The notes under the pieces: generated by a model | Databases searched by the model: none | What the model saw: only the letters and a program-made list of their open reading frames with translations | What the model was told of the DNA's origin: nothing | In this document: positions 1 through 8,609 of the stretch, piece by piece | Layout of the letters: every line of letters starts with the position of its first letter | Numbering within the stretch: position 1 is the first letter of the stretch | From: Alphaproteobacteria bacterium | GTDB lineage: Bacteria; Pseudomonadota; Alphaproteobacteria; UBA2966; CAIVPW01 | Reading direction: 5' to 3' | Assembly: GCA_018658465.1 (NCBI GenBank) | Contig: JABHVE010000122.1 | Span: 1 to 32,927, forward strand | DNA: 32,927 nt | Made by a program: the position numbers and the translations under genes

Positions 1-789
1 GATTTGTGGGCGTTCAACGAAGAAATTGTGGTGCGCGCAGCTGCGGCCAGTGACATCCCGCTGATTTCGGCCATCGGCCACGAGCCCGATTTCACCCTGA
101 TAGATTTTGCCAGCGACCTGCGGGCACCGACCCCAACGGCTGCGGCGGAATTCGCGGTGCCTATGCGGGCCGAATTGATCGCTGGGATCGCAAGTCTTGG
201 GGCAAGGGTGTTCAGCGGTACATCGCGGGAATTGGATCGCCGCCGCGAAACGGTTGCGGGCTTGGGCAGGGGTTTGCGCGGCCCACGGGAGGCCTTGGAG
301 CTGGTCACCCAGCGGTTGGACCACGCCTCGGAACGGCTTTTCCGCGCCCAAACGGCTGCGATGACTAGGGGGGCTCAGGGGCTGGAAGCCACCGGCCGAC
401 GTTTGCGCCCCGATGTGTTGCGCCGGGGATTGGACGATATTCAGCGGCGTTTGGCCGACGGCTCCGCCCGCATGACCCGGGGCGTTCGGCGGACTGTGGC
501 CGACAGCAACCGTCTCTTGGGCACTCTGGCCCCACGTCTGCAAAGCGTTAGCCACCATGGGGTTTTGGCCCGTGGCTATGCCGTTTTGCGGGGCGACGAT
601 GGGGCCCCGGTAACCTCGGCCACGGGGGTGGTCACGGGAATGGGGCTGGACATTGAACTGCGCGACGGCCACATATCCACTGTGGTGACGGACGGGGCAA
701 AGCCATCGGCACCTAAACTTAAAAAGCCCAAGCCCGCGCCGAAGCCAACAAAATCCGGGACCAACGACCCCCAAGGATCGCTGTTATGA
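1..789 (+). CDS. xseA: Exodeoxyribonuclease VII large subunit, C-terminal part (5' truncated by window edge)
   Basis: Protein contains [33 protein letters not shown], characteristic of XseA; open to the window start. Confidence 0.95.
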   Translation, partial: DLWAFNEEIVVRAAAASDIPLISAIGHEPDFTLIDFASDLRAPTPTAAAEFAVPMRAELIAGIASLGARVFSGTSRELDRRRETVAGLGRGLRGPREALELVTQRLDHASERLFRAQTAAMTRGAQGLEATGRRLRPDVLRRGLDDIQRRLADGSARMTRGVRRTVADSNRLLGTLAPRLQSVSHHGVLARGYAVLRGDDGAPVTSATGVVTGMGLDIELRDGHISTVVTDGAKPSAPKLKKPKPAPKPTKSGTNDPQGSLL

Positions 790-1022
790 AAGACACCGTA
801 TCGAACCGACCGCCGGGGCCCGAAGCCGTGCTGAAATACGGCACGCCGGAATTCGAAGTGATTACGCCCGGTGCCTATGTGACCTGCGCCATCACCGGAT
901 CGGTCATTTTGGTGGAGCACCTGAAATATTGGAGCGTTGAGTTCCAAGAGGCCTATGTGGATGCGGCGGCGGCAAATCAGCGCCTGATCGACGCCCGGGG
1001 CCAGGCCGCGGAAGACTCCTGA
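786..1022 (+). CDS. DUF2093 domain-containing small protein
   Basis: 78-aa ORF overlapping the xseA stop (ATGA); [43 protein letters not shown] resembles the DUF2093 family. Confidence 0.8.
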   Translation: MKDTVSNRPPGPEAVLKYGTPEFEVITPGAYVTCAITGSVILVEHLKYWSVEFQEAYVDAAAANQRLIDARGQAAEDS

Positions 1023-1837
1023 TCCGCTTTTTTTCCGCCGTCTTGATGGGCCTTTTCATCCTGGCCCCTCACGCCGCGACATCCCAAACTTTTCAGCTAA
1101 CCGGCAACGCCATCCAAGGCGGCATGATGATCGGCTTGGCACCTGGGGCCGTGTCCGCCAGCGTTGATGGGATTGCCTCTCAGGTCTCTGCCGACGGTGT
1201 CTTCGTTATTGGTTTCCCCACCGAGGCCCCGGACCGCGCGACCCTAACGGTCCGGTTCGCCGATGGTCGATCTGAAACCCGTATTTTGGAAATCGCCCAG
1301 CGCACATATGACGTGGAACGCATTGATGGTCTGCCAGCGGCCCAGGTGACACCGCCCCAAGATGTTCTAAATCGAATCTCTCGGGAAAACGCCGCGATTG
1401 CCGCGGTGCGGGCCATGGATACAGCAGTGCCATGGTTCGCTGGGGGATTTCGCTGGCCGGCCACGGGGCGCATATCAGGGGTCTATGGCAGCCGCAGAAT
1501 TCTGAATGGCCAGCCACGGCAACCCCATTATGGGGTGGATGTGGCGGCCCCCACGGGCACGCCTGTGGTGGCCCCCGCATCTGGCACCATCGCACTGGCC
1601 GAGGCCGATTTGTATTACACCGGGGGCACCGTGATGATCGACCACGGGTTCGGGGTGACGTCGGTGATGTCCCACCTGTCCGCGATCTTGGTCGGAGTGG
1701 GTGCCCATGTGCAGCCCGGCGATGTCATTGGCTTGGTGGGGGCCACGGGCCGGGTCACCGGCGCCCATCTGGATTGGCGGGTGAATTGGTTCACCGTGCG
1801 CCTGGACCCAGCCTTGCTTGTAGGGCCCATGGAGTAG
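1019..1837 (+). CDS. M23 family metallopeptidase, secreted (start uncertain: CTG 1019, TTG 1043 or ATG 1046)
   Basis: HYGVDVAAPTGTPVVAPASGTI...GGTVMIDHGFGVTSVMSHLS...HLDWRVNW matches LytM/M23 motifs; signal peptide (L)[22 protein letters not shown] if started at 1019. Confidence 0.85.
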   Translation: MIRFFSAVLMGLFILAPHAATSQTFQLTGNAIQGGMMIGLAPGAVSASVDGIASQVSADGVFVIGFPTEAPDRATLTVRFADGRSETRILEIAQRTYDVERIDGLPAAQVTPPQDVLNRISRENAAIAAVRAMDTAVPWFAGGFRWPATGRISGVYGSRRILNGQPRQPHYGVDVAAPTGTPVVAPASGTIALAEADLYYTGGTVMIDHGFGVTSVMSHLSAILVGVGAHVQPGDVIGLVGATGRVTGAHLDWRVNWFTVRLDPALLVGPME

Positions 1838-1851
1838 TTGTTGTGTTTGTT

Positions 1852-2060
1852 GGGCCATCTGGAATGCACCCAGAGCCCAATGCTGCGGAGCAGCGATTCA
1901 AGAAGCTGCGGAGCAGCGATTCAAAAATGCAATGGCCCCTGCCAGAGTTAGTCGGGCCATCTGAAATGGACCCAAAGCCATAATGCTGCGGAGCAGCGGT
2001 TCAAAAATGCAATGGCTCCTGCCAGAGCTAGTCGGGCCATCTGGAATGAACCCAGAGCCA
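1852..2060. repeat. Tandem array derived from the lpxL 3' end plus a GCTGC-GGA-GCAGC hairpin spacer
   Basis: GGGCCATCTGRAATGNACCCARAGCC at 1852, 1954 and 2034 (spacing 102 and 80 bp); GCTGCGGAGCAGCG(A/G)TTCAA at 1882, 1905 and about 1985. Confidence 0.9.
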
Positions 2061-2951
2061 TTGCTCCGGGCGCTCAATGATCCATCCCTCGATGATCTCG
2101 TTGACCTCGGCCATGGTTTCCGCCACATCGTTGGCTTCCTTGCCGGACGACGCCGGGACCACGGGCGGATAAAAAGTCAGCCGGAACCGCGCGCCATCCA
2201 ACCGTTCACACCGACAAGGCACAATCGGCACACCTGCCCGAATCGCGAACCGTGCCAGAGCCGGAGCGGTCATGGCGTCGCGGCCAAAAAACGGCACCGG
2301 AATACCGTCGTTCATTTTCTGATCCACCAGCATGGCGAAATGGCGGCCTTGGCCCAGCCCCGCGATCATCGCACGGGCCCCCTGGATGCCTTTGCCGACA
2401 AATCCGCCTGATTTGGCCCGGGCGTTTTGCACCATGCGGTCGACGATGGGGTTGTTTAAAGGCCGGTACACGTTCCCGGTGTTTGGAATGATCTGACCTA
2501 CGCCCAAGGCCACCACGTCCCACGATCCCAGGTGGGCGGAAAACACGATGCCGCCCTTGTCGTCGTCCCGTAATGCTTCCAAATATTCCCGCCCCACCAC
2601 TTCGATGCGGCCGTCCTTTGCGGCGACATCGAAGGCATCAAGGCAGGCGATCTCGGCGGCATAGCGGCCCAAATTTTCCCACATGCCGCGGATCGTTTCG
2701 TCCACTTGGCCGCTGGTCATTTCCGGGAACGCCCCCCGCAAATTTCGCCGGGCGCGTTTGGTCACCCCCAACAGGGGGCCGATGGTGCGGGCGATTGCGG
2801 CCCCGGCGTCGGACGCCCGGTCCACCCCCATCCGCCGGAAAAGCGTCAGCAAAATACCAACCATGAAGGCTTCCAGCGGGTTGCCCACGACCCGCCGTAC
2901 CCAGCCGCGGGAACCCGTGGGAACACTTTGACGTTCAGTCTCGTCGGTCAT
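2028..2951 (-). CDS. lpxL: Lipid A biosynthesis lauroyl/acyl transferase (LpxL/HtrB family)
   Basis: FSAHLGSWD catalytic motif region, RPLNNPIVDRMV, C-terminal RPEQWLWVHSRW. Confidence 0.88.
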   Translation of the reverse strand: MTDETERQSVPTGSRGWVRRVVGNPLEAFMVGILLTLFRRMGVDRASDAGAAIARTIGPLLGVTKRARRNLRGAFPEMTSGQVDETIRGMWENLGRYAAEIACLDAFDVAAKDGRIEVVGREYLEALRDDDKGGIVFSAHLGSWDVVALGVGQIIPNTGNVYRPLNNPIVDRMVQNARAKSGGFVGKGIQGARAMIAGLGQGRHFAMLVDQKMNDGIPVPFFGRDAMTAPALARFAIRAGVPIVPCRCERLDGARFRLTFYPPVVPASSGKEANDVAETMAEVNEIIEGWIIERPEQWLWVHSRWPD

Positions 2952-3964
2952 GGCTTGCCCACCGGGGCCAATACGGCGTCAAGGGCAGCAGGGTCGGCGA
3001 ATTCCATATGGACTTCCACCACCTCCAGACCCTCGGCAATGCGGCTGGGAATGCGCGCCAAGTCTTTCGATGTCGTGACCAAACGGGCGCCGGTGGCCAG
3101 AGCATCAGCGCGCAAGGTTTCCAAGTCTCCGTCCGTATAGGGATGATGATCGGGAAACCCGTGGGTGCGCACAACAGTGCATTCCAATTCTTCCAAGGTT
3201 TGGAAAAACTTTTCCGGGCGGCCGATGCCACAAAACCCGATTACCCTGGCGCCCCCCAGACGGCTGGCGGAGTCTTTTGTGGGCACCAGATGCGCCGCCA
3301 GGACCGGTAGGCCCCCGGTGTCCGCCTGGGTGGTTGGCGCCATTTCATCGTCGACCATCACCACGGCATGGGCCCGGGCAAATCCGATTTCTGGGCGTTC
3401 CCGCAGGGGGCCGGCGGGCAGCAATCGGCCGTTGCCGTGACCAAAGCCAGCGTCGATGACAATGATCGAGACATCTTTTTCCAGCCCGGGGTTTTGAAAT
3501 CCGTCGTCCATGACCAACACCGTTGCCCCGTCCTTGATGGCGGCCTGGGCGCTGATCCGGCGGTCCTTGGAAACCCATGTGGGGGCTGCATTGGCCAACA
3601 ACAATGGCTCGTCGCCGACCTCCACCGCCGTGTGCAAACCTGTGTCCACCCGCACCAGACCTTTTAGATGGCCATGGTATCCACGGGTCAGAAAATGCGG
3701 GGTGTGGCCTTGGGTTGCTAGGCGCTGGGCGATGGCCAAGGCCGTGGGAGTTTTGCCAGCACCGCCCACCACCAGATTGCCGACGCAAACGACCGGCACG
3801 GAAACCCGCAATGGCTTGGCCCTGGCCCATCGGGATTTGGCTGCCATGGCAAAGGCCCAACTGATGGGCACAAGGGCGGTGGATCGAAAGCTAGGCCGTT
3901 CCCAAAACGATGGGGCGCGCGTGTTGCCACGAACACCGCCCCACCAAGACCGCCATTCGTTCAC
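2948..3964 (-). CDS. lpxK: Tetraacyldisaccharide 4'-kinase
   Basis: VCVGNLVVGGAGKTPTALAIAQRL P-loop and DDGFQNPGLEKDVSIIVID; GTG start at 3964 overlaps the upstream gene's stop (the ORF track start at 4126 is an unlikely extension). Confidence 0.93.
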   Translation of the reverse strand: MNEWRSWWGGVRGNTRAPSFWERPSFRSTALVPISWAFAMAAKSRWARAKPLRVSVPVVCVGNLVVGGAGKTPTALAIAQRLATQGHTPHFLTRGYHGHLKGLVRVDTGLHTAVEVGDEPLLLANAAPTWVSKDRRISAQAAIKDGATVLVMDDGFQNPGLEKDVSIIVIDAGFGHGNGRLLPAGPLRERPEIGFARAHAVVMVDDEMAPTTQADTGGLPVLAAHLVPTKDSASRLGGARVIGFCGIGRPEKFFQTLEELECTVVRTHGFPDHHPYTDGDLETLRADALATGARLVTTSKDLARIPSRIAEGLEVVEVHMEFADPAALDAVLAPVGKP

Positions 3965-4680
3965 GCGTTTTGGCTGGGCAGCGCTGGTTCGGGTTCTATT
4001 GGAAGGTGGCCGGTCAGCCGATCCGCGAGGTCGGTGACGGCGGTAATGGCGGCTTCGATTTTTGCTAGGGCGGCGGCGCAGGCGTCGTCGTCCGCGTCCC
4101 GGGGAATTGTGATCGGTTCCCCCCACACGAACACGCCGCGGGAAAACGGCAAGGGCACCTGGAATTTATCCCAGCTGGCCATGATTTTGCGGCGGCTGAC
4201 GCTGATTGCCATGGGGATCACCGGGACCCCTGCCAGACGCGCCGCAGTCACCACGCCTGCCCGGGCGCGCATATGGGGCCCGCGGGGGCCGTCCGGGGCC
4301 AAACAAATGCTGGCACCGTTTTTCAATGTTTTGACCATGGCCCGCAGCACCCCGGCACCGTCATCGGATGACGATCCGCGCAATGCGCCGATGCCAAACC
4401 GGTCCATGGTTTGGGCCAGCAGATCGCCGTCCCGGTGGCGGGAAATGATGGTCTTGATGGGCACGCCTTTGCGCCATCCGTAAAACAACATCATCAGACG
4501 ACCGTGCCAAAAGCTGAGGATAAAAGGCTGGCCCTTGTCCCACATTTGGGCTGGGAATTCCTCGCCCGTGACTTCCCATCGGGTGGTGACGTGGACCAAC
4601 ACCATGTACCAAGCCGCAAGGCGCGCGGCCAAGTACCGAATAAATCCAACTCTTACAATTTGTCTTGCTGCTCGTTTCAT
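3961..4680 (-). CDS. DUF374 lysophospholipid acyltransferase family protein
   Basis: FILSFWHGRLMMLFYGWRKGVPIKTIISRHRDGDLLAQTMDRFGIGALRGSSSDDG...DGPRGPHMRARAGVV. Confidence 0.9.
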   Translation of the reverse strand: MKRAARQIVRVGFIRYLAARLAAWYMVLVHVTTRWEVTGEEFPAQMWDKGQPFILSFWHGRLMMLFYGWRKGVPIKTIISRHRDGDLLAQTMDRFGIGALRGSSSDDGAGVLRAMVKTLKNGASICLAPDGPRGPHMRARAGVVTAARLAGVPVIPMAISVSRRKIMASWDKFQVPLPFSRGVFVWGEPITIPRDADDDACAAALAKIEAAITAVTDLADRLTGHLPIEPEPALPSQNA

Positions 4681-6512
4681 CCGCTCGTTACCAAATTTGC
4701 CGGGGCCTCACCGTCAGGGCCCCCCTGTTCATGTTGGGCGGAATACAAAGATTGGTATAGCCCGCCGCGCATTAATAATTCAGCATGGGTGCCGCTTTCG
4801 ACAATGCGACCCTTGTCAATGGCATGGATTATATCCGCCCCAGCCACGGTGGAAAGCCTGTGAGCCACCACCAATGTCGTTCGGTCCTTCATCAATCGGG
4901 CCAAAGCGACCTGTACTTGGCGCTCAGATTCCGTATCTAAGGCCGATGTCGCCTCATCCAATAGCAGAATTGGCGCATCTTTCAACATCGCCCTGGCAAT
5001 GGCGATCCTTTGGCGCTGGCCGCCGGATAGCAACGCCCCGCCTTCGCCAACCAAAGTGTCATAGCCATTGGGCAACGCCGAGACAAACTCGTGGGCGGCA
5101 GCGGCCTTGGCGCAGGCGATGATGTCGTCGTCGCTGGCACCCATCCGACCATATTCAATGTTGTCCCGCACCGATCCGCTAAACAGGGCTGCTTCTTGGC
5201 TCACCAAGGCGATGGCGCCGCGCAGAGATTCCAAAGTGGCATCCCGCACGTCCATGCCATCCACAACCACGCGGCCTTCGGTGACGTCATAGAACCGCGG
5301 GATCAGGTTTAGCAGCGACGTTTTGCCGCCCCCCGATGGCCCCACCAAGGCTACGGTGCGTCCGGCCGCCAAGACCAAGGAGACATCCGCCAACGCCACC
5401 CGACCATCGCCATATCGGAACGTCACATTTTCAAAATCAATTGTGCCGTCGGTGACCACCAAATTCTTGGCGTCGGCGCGGTCGGCGATCTCCGGCGCGG
5501 CATCCATCAGGGCGAAAATACGCTGGGCCGCTGCCAAGCCTTCCTGCAAAACCGCGTTCAGATTGGCGATGCTTTTCATGGGCTGATAGGCGAACAGCAA
5601 CGCTGTGATGAACGAGAACAAATCCCCCGGAGTCATGGCCCCGTCGATGACCTGGGAGCCCCCGTAATAAATGATTACAGCCACCGCAACGCCGCCCAGG
5701 GCCTCCATGACCGGCGTGTTCGACGCCCGGATAAACACCATGTGGTTCCAAGATTTCAGGCGGGCGTTGATCGCGGATTTGGCGCGATCGGTCTCGAATT
5801 CTTCGCGGCCATAGGCCTTGATTTGGCGGGCCCCCAAAAATGTCTCGGACAGTATGGACGCCAATGAGCCCGTGCGTTCTTGCATGGTCCGCGACGCCAC
5901 CCGCATGCGCTTCCCCAACAGCCGCACCGGGACGATGGCGATGGGGAAAATTATGACGACAACCAAAGTCATTTCCCAACTGCGATAAAGCATCAAGCCG
6001 ATCAGGAAAACCAACATCAGCACGTCTTTGGAAATGCCGGTGATTGCGCGGGCCACGGCGATGCGCAGCAAGTTGGCATCTTCCAAGAAATTCGACACCA
6101 ATTTGCCCGACGGCTCGTTGTGGAAATACGCCAAGTCCGCGCGCATCTGGTGGGCGAACAATCGGGATTGCATTTCGGCGACAATCCTCTGACCGGTGGC
6201 CCCCATCAAATAGGTCTGGGCGAACGACGAAAACCCGATCAGCACCGCCACCCCAAACACCGCAAACGGCACCACGATCAACATGGTGCGGTCCTTTTTC
6301 AACAAGATGTCGTCCAACAAGGGCTGCATCAGCCAGGCATAGGCAGCGGTGGCACCCGCCACCAACACCATGGCCACGGCCGCCACCAACAAGGTGCCGA
6401 TGTGGCCCGCCAGATATTCCCGCACCAGGCGTCGCACCAAGCCCATGGTGGGCAAGTCGGCGGTGGGCAGATCGGCGTTTTTCTCTGATTCTCGCTGGGT
6501 ATTTGTGGTCAT
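4677..6512 (-). CDS. msbA: ABC transporter permease/ATP-binding protein, MsbA-like lipid A flippase
   Basis: Walker A VGPSGGGKTSL, signature LLSGGQRQRIAIARA, Walker B ILLLDEATSALD; sits in a lipid A gene cluster. Confidence 0.88.
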   Translation of the reverse strand: MTTNTQRESEKNADLPTADLPTMGLVRRLVREYLAGHIGTLLVAAVAMVLVAGATAAYAWLMQPLLDDILLKKDRTMLIVVPFAVFGVAVLIGFSSFAQTYLMGATGQRIVAEMQSRLFAHQMRADLAYFHNEPSGKLVSNFLEDANLLRIAVARAITGISKDVLMLVFLIGLMLYRSWEMTLVVVIIFPIAIVPVRLLGKRMRVASRTMQERTGSLASILSETFLGARQIKAYGREEFETDRAKSAINARLKSWNHMVFIRASNTPVMEALGGVAVAVIIYYGGSQVIDGAMTPGDLFSFITALLFAYQPMKSIANLNAVLQEGLAAAQRIFALMDAAPEIADRADAKNLVVTDGTIDFENVTFRYGDGRVALADVSLVLAAGRTVALVGPSGGGKTSLLNLIPRFYDVTEGRVVVDGMDVRDATLESLRGAIALVSQEAALFSGSVRDNIEYGRMGASDDDIIACAKAAAAHEFVSALPNGYDTLVGEGGALLSGGQRQRIAIARAMLKDAPILLLDEATSALDTESERQVQVALARLMKDRTTLVVAHRLSTVAGADIIHAIDKGRIVESGTHAELLMRGGLYQSLYSAQHEQGGPDGEAPANLVTSG

Positions 6513-6560
6513 TTAGGGCGGAATCCTACCACGGAGCTGCATTTTCGCGCCACAGGTAGA

Positions 6561-6911
6561 CTATCCAGTGCAGGGGTAGTTTTCAGCCAACGTGGCGATC
6601 AAGGCCACTGTACGCAGCAGGTCCTTGCCGTCTGGGTTGCGATCTGCCCAATCGACGAAGGCCAGGCGCACCGCCTCGGTGGTTGGCCAGCGCTCAGGGA
6701 AGCAGAACTTGTTGTGTTCCATGGCTTGGAACCCTTCGACCGCGCCGCGCAGCCACCATTCGCAGGTGTCGCGCCGGGGGTCATAGAAATCCTGGGAACA
6801 GGCGTCGATCATGGAGTCCGCCGTGGCCCGAACGTTTTGCTGGGCGGATGCGGGCGCTGCCAGCACCAGGGCGGCCCCTGCCGCCAATCCAACCCGAATT
6901 AATCCACGCAT
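6561..6911 (-). CDS. Secreted Rap1a/Tai-like small cysteine protein (copy 2)
   Basis: Signal peptide; ACSQDFYDPRRDTCEWWLRGAVEGFQ...FCFPERWPT...YPC. Paralogous to the upstream ORF. Confidence 0.7.
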   Translation of the reverse strand: MRGLIRVGLAAGAALVLAAPASAQQNVRATADSMIDACSQDFYDPRRDTCEWWLRGAVEGFQAMEHNKFCFPERWPTTEAVRLAFVDWADRNPDGKDLLRTVALIATLAENYPCTG

Positions 6912-7261
6912 GGGAACGCTTCGGCCACCGCCGCGAACAATGCAGGGGTGCGCAGCATTTCCAGCCGATCATCGTCGGCCTCTGCCCAGGCCACATAGAT
7001 TTCTCGCAAATCCTCTTCATTCGGCCATTTTGCTTCAAAGCAAAATTGCCTGCCCGCTGGGGCAATAAGGGCCGCCGCCTGGTGGCCTTCGATGGCACCG
7101 CGCAGCCACCAAATGCAGCTGGCGCGCATGGGGCTGTAAAAATCTTCGGCGCAGGCCCCCACCATCAGCTTGGCTTTTTCCTTGCTGTTGGCTTCTTGGG
7201 CCCCTGCCTGGACGGCAAAGCCCAACACCAACGCCGCCGAAATTGCCAAAATCTTTTGCAT
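6899..7261 (-). CDS. Secreted Rap1a/Tai-like small cysteine protein (copy 1)
   Basis: Signal peptide; ACAEDFYSPMRASCIWWLRGAIEGHQ...FCFEAKWPN...FPC. Overlaps the next gene by 13 nt. Confidence 0.7.
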   Translation of the reverse strand: MQKILAISAALVLGFAVQAGAQEANSKEKAKLMVGACAEDFYSPMRASCIWWLRGAIEGHQAAALIAPAGRQFCFEAKWPNEEDLREIYVAWAEADDDRLEMLRTPALFAAVAEAFPCVD

Positions 7262-7349
7262 GAGTTGCGGTCCTAGCCAGGGATGCGATTTCCGTCGCCC
7301 AAGCGTACCATGGGGCCCGGAATTTAGGGCACAAAGTCAGGGGGCAATC

Positions 7350-7709
7350 ATGGCCACCAGCGACGGGGCGTTGGAACACATCCTAGATTTGCTGGGGCCG
7401 GTGGAGCCCGAGGCAAAACGCATGTTCGGCGGCCTTGGCATTTTTCACCGGGGCCTGATGTTCGCCCTGATGGACGACGATACCCTGTACATGAAGGTCG
7501 ATGATCTAACCCTTGCAGATTACGAAGCGGAAGGATCAGGCCCGTTCACCGTGGTCATGCGCGGCAAAGAAACCACCATGGGCTATCGCGAAATCCCGGC
7601 GAATGTTTTGGAAGATCACGACCGCCTGATCGACTGGGCCAACAAAGCCATCGATGTGGCCCTGCGCGCCGATGCCGCTAAGCCAGCGTCGAAACGGAAA
7701 ATCAAATAG
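7350..7709 (+). CDS. TfoX N-terminal domain-containing protein
   Basis: LGPVEPEAKRMFGGLGIFHRGLMFALMDDDTLYMKVDD matches TfoX/Sxy N-terminal domains; ATG at 7350 inside a longer ORF. Confidence 0.85.
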   Translation: MATSDGALEHILDLLGPVEPEAKRMFGGLGIFHRGLMFALMDDDTLYMKVDDLTLADYEAEGSGPFTVVMRGKETTMGYREIPANVLEDHDRLIDWANKAIDVALRADAAKPASKRKIK

Positions 7710-7762
7710 CCGGAGGGGTCGTTTTTAGACCTCTTTGGCGGTCGGGATCCCCGAGCGCCTTG

Positions 7763-7799
7763 TTCCCTCTCCCTACAGGGGAGGGATATGGGAGGGGTC
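7763..7799. repeat. Dispersed CCCTCTCC...GGGGAGGG palindrome-like intergenic repeat
   Basis: ttccctctccctacaggggagggatatgggaggggtc; similar G/C-rich palindromes at 27277-27432 and 32587-32610. Confidence 0.55.
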
Positions 7800-7801
7800 G
7801 C

Positions 7802-8584
7802 TTAACTAAGAGCCCCTATGATTTCCCGGTGTAACTCCGGCGGGGCGACGACCACACCGGGGTGGCGAACGTCTTCTTTGTTGTATGAAAATTCCGCGCC
7901 GGACTGATCGGTGACTAGGCACCCGGCTTCGCGGCAAATGATATCGGCGGCGGCGATGTCCCAATCGCTTTTGGGGGCCATGGAAATGGTGGCGTCGAAC
8001 CGGCCGGCGGCGATCAACACCATGCGATAGGCGATGGAATTCACGCCGGTGAACTCGGCGTTTGGCAATGCGGGGCCAGCACCGCCCTGGGCAAACGTCC
8101 GGGGGCTTGCCAGCAATTTGGCGTTGGCCAATGCGGTGTTGTTCCCAACCGCGAGCTCAGCGCCGTTCAGGCGCGCACCGGTGCCCAATCCGGCGTCGAA
8201 GAATTCTTCCCTAGCCGGGTTGCACACGGCACCCAATACCGGGATGCCCCGTTCAACCAGCCCCGCACACACGGTGAATTGCGGGCGGCCTTTCAGGAAT
8301 GCTCGGGTGCCATCAATGGGGTCGACCATCCACACCCGTTCGCGATTCAATCGGTCAGGGGTGTCGGGGGTTTCTTCTGACAGCCAGCCGTAGGTGGGCC
8401 GCGCAGTCATCAGGCGATTTTTCAGCAGGGCGTCCACCGCCAGATCGGCGTCGGACACCGGATTGCCGGGGGATTTTTCCCAAGCTTTGGTGCCGTCGTT
8501 GAAATATTTCAGCGCCAGTGCCGAGGCTTGCGCGACGGCTGCGTTCAGCAGGGCTGCGTCGGCGGCACTCTCATCTGGTGTCAC
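7802..8584 (-). CDS. 3'(2'),5'-bisphosphate nucleotidase / inositol monophosphatase family (CysQ-like)
   Basis: WLSEETPDTPDRLNRERVWMVDPIDGTRAF and SDWDIAAADIICREAGC are IMPase-superfamily metal motifs; GTG start. Confidence 0.88.
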   Translation of the reverse strand: MTPDESAADAALLNAAVAQASALALKYFNDGTKAWEKSPGNPVSDADLAVDALLKNRLMTARPTYGWLSEETPDTPDRLNRERVWMVDPIDGTRAFLKGRPQFTVCAGLVERGIPVLGAVCNPAREEFFDAGLGTGARLNGAELAVGNNTALANAKLLASPRTFAQGGAGPALPNAEFTGVNSIAYRMVLIAAGRFDATISMAPKSDWDIAAADIICREAGCLVTDQSGAEFSYNKEDVRHPGVVVAPPELHREIIGALS

Positions 8585-8609
8585 GTGTGTTTGCCGACCA
8601 CAGCAGGCG

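Noticed and set aside
1432-1983. 183-aa ORF overlapping the M23 peptidase and repeat array
   Set aside because: Out-of-frame with the peptidase; its C-terminus is just translation of the lpxL-tail repeat.
5880-6488. 202-aa plus-strand ORF antisense to msbA
   Set aside because: His/Gln-rich shadow ORF; the msbA frame is strongly supported.
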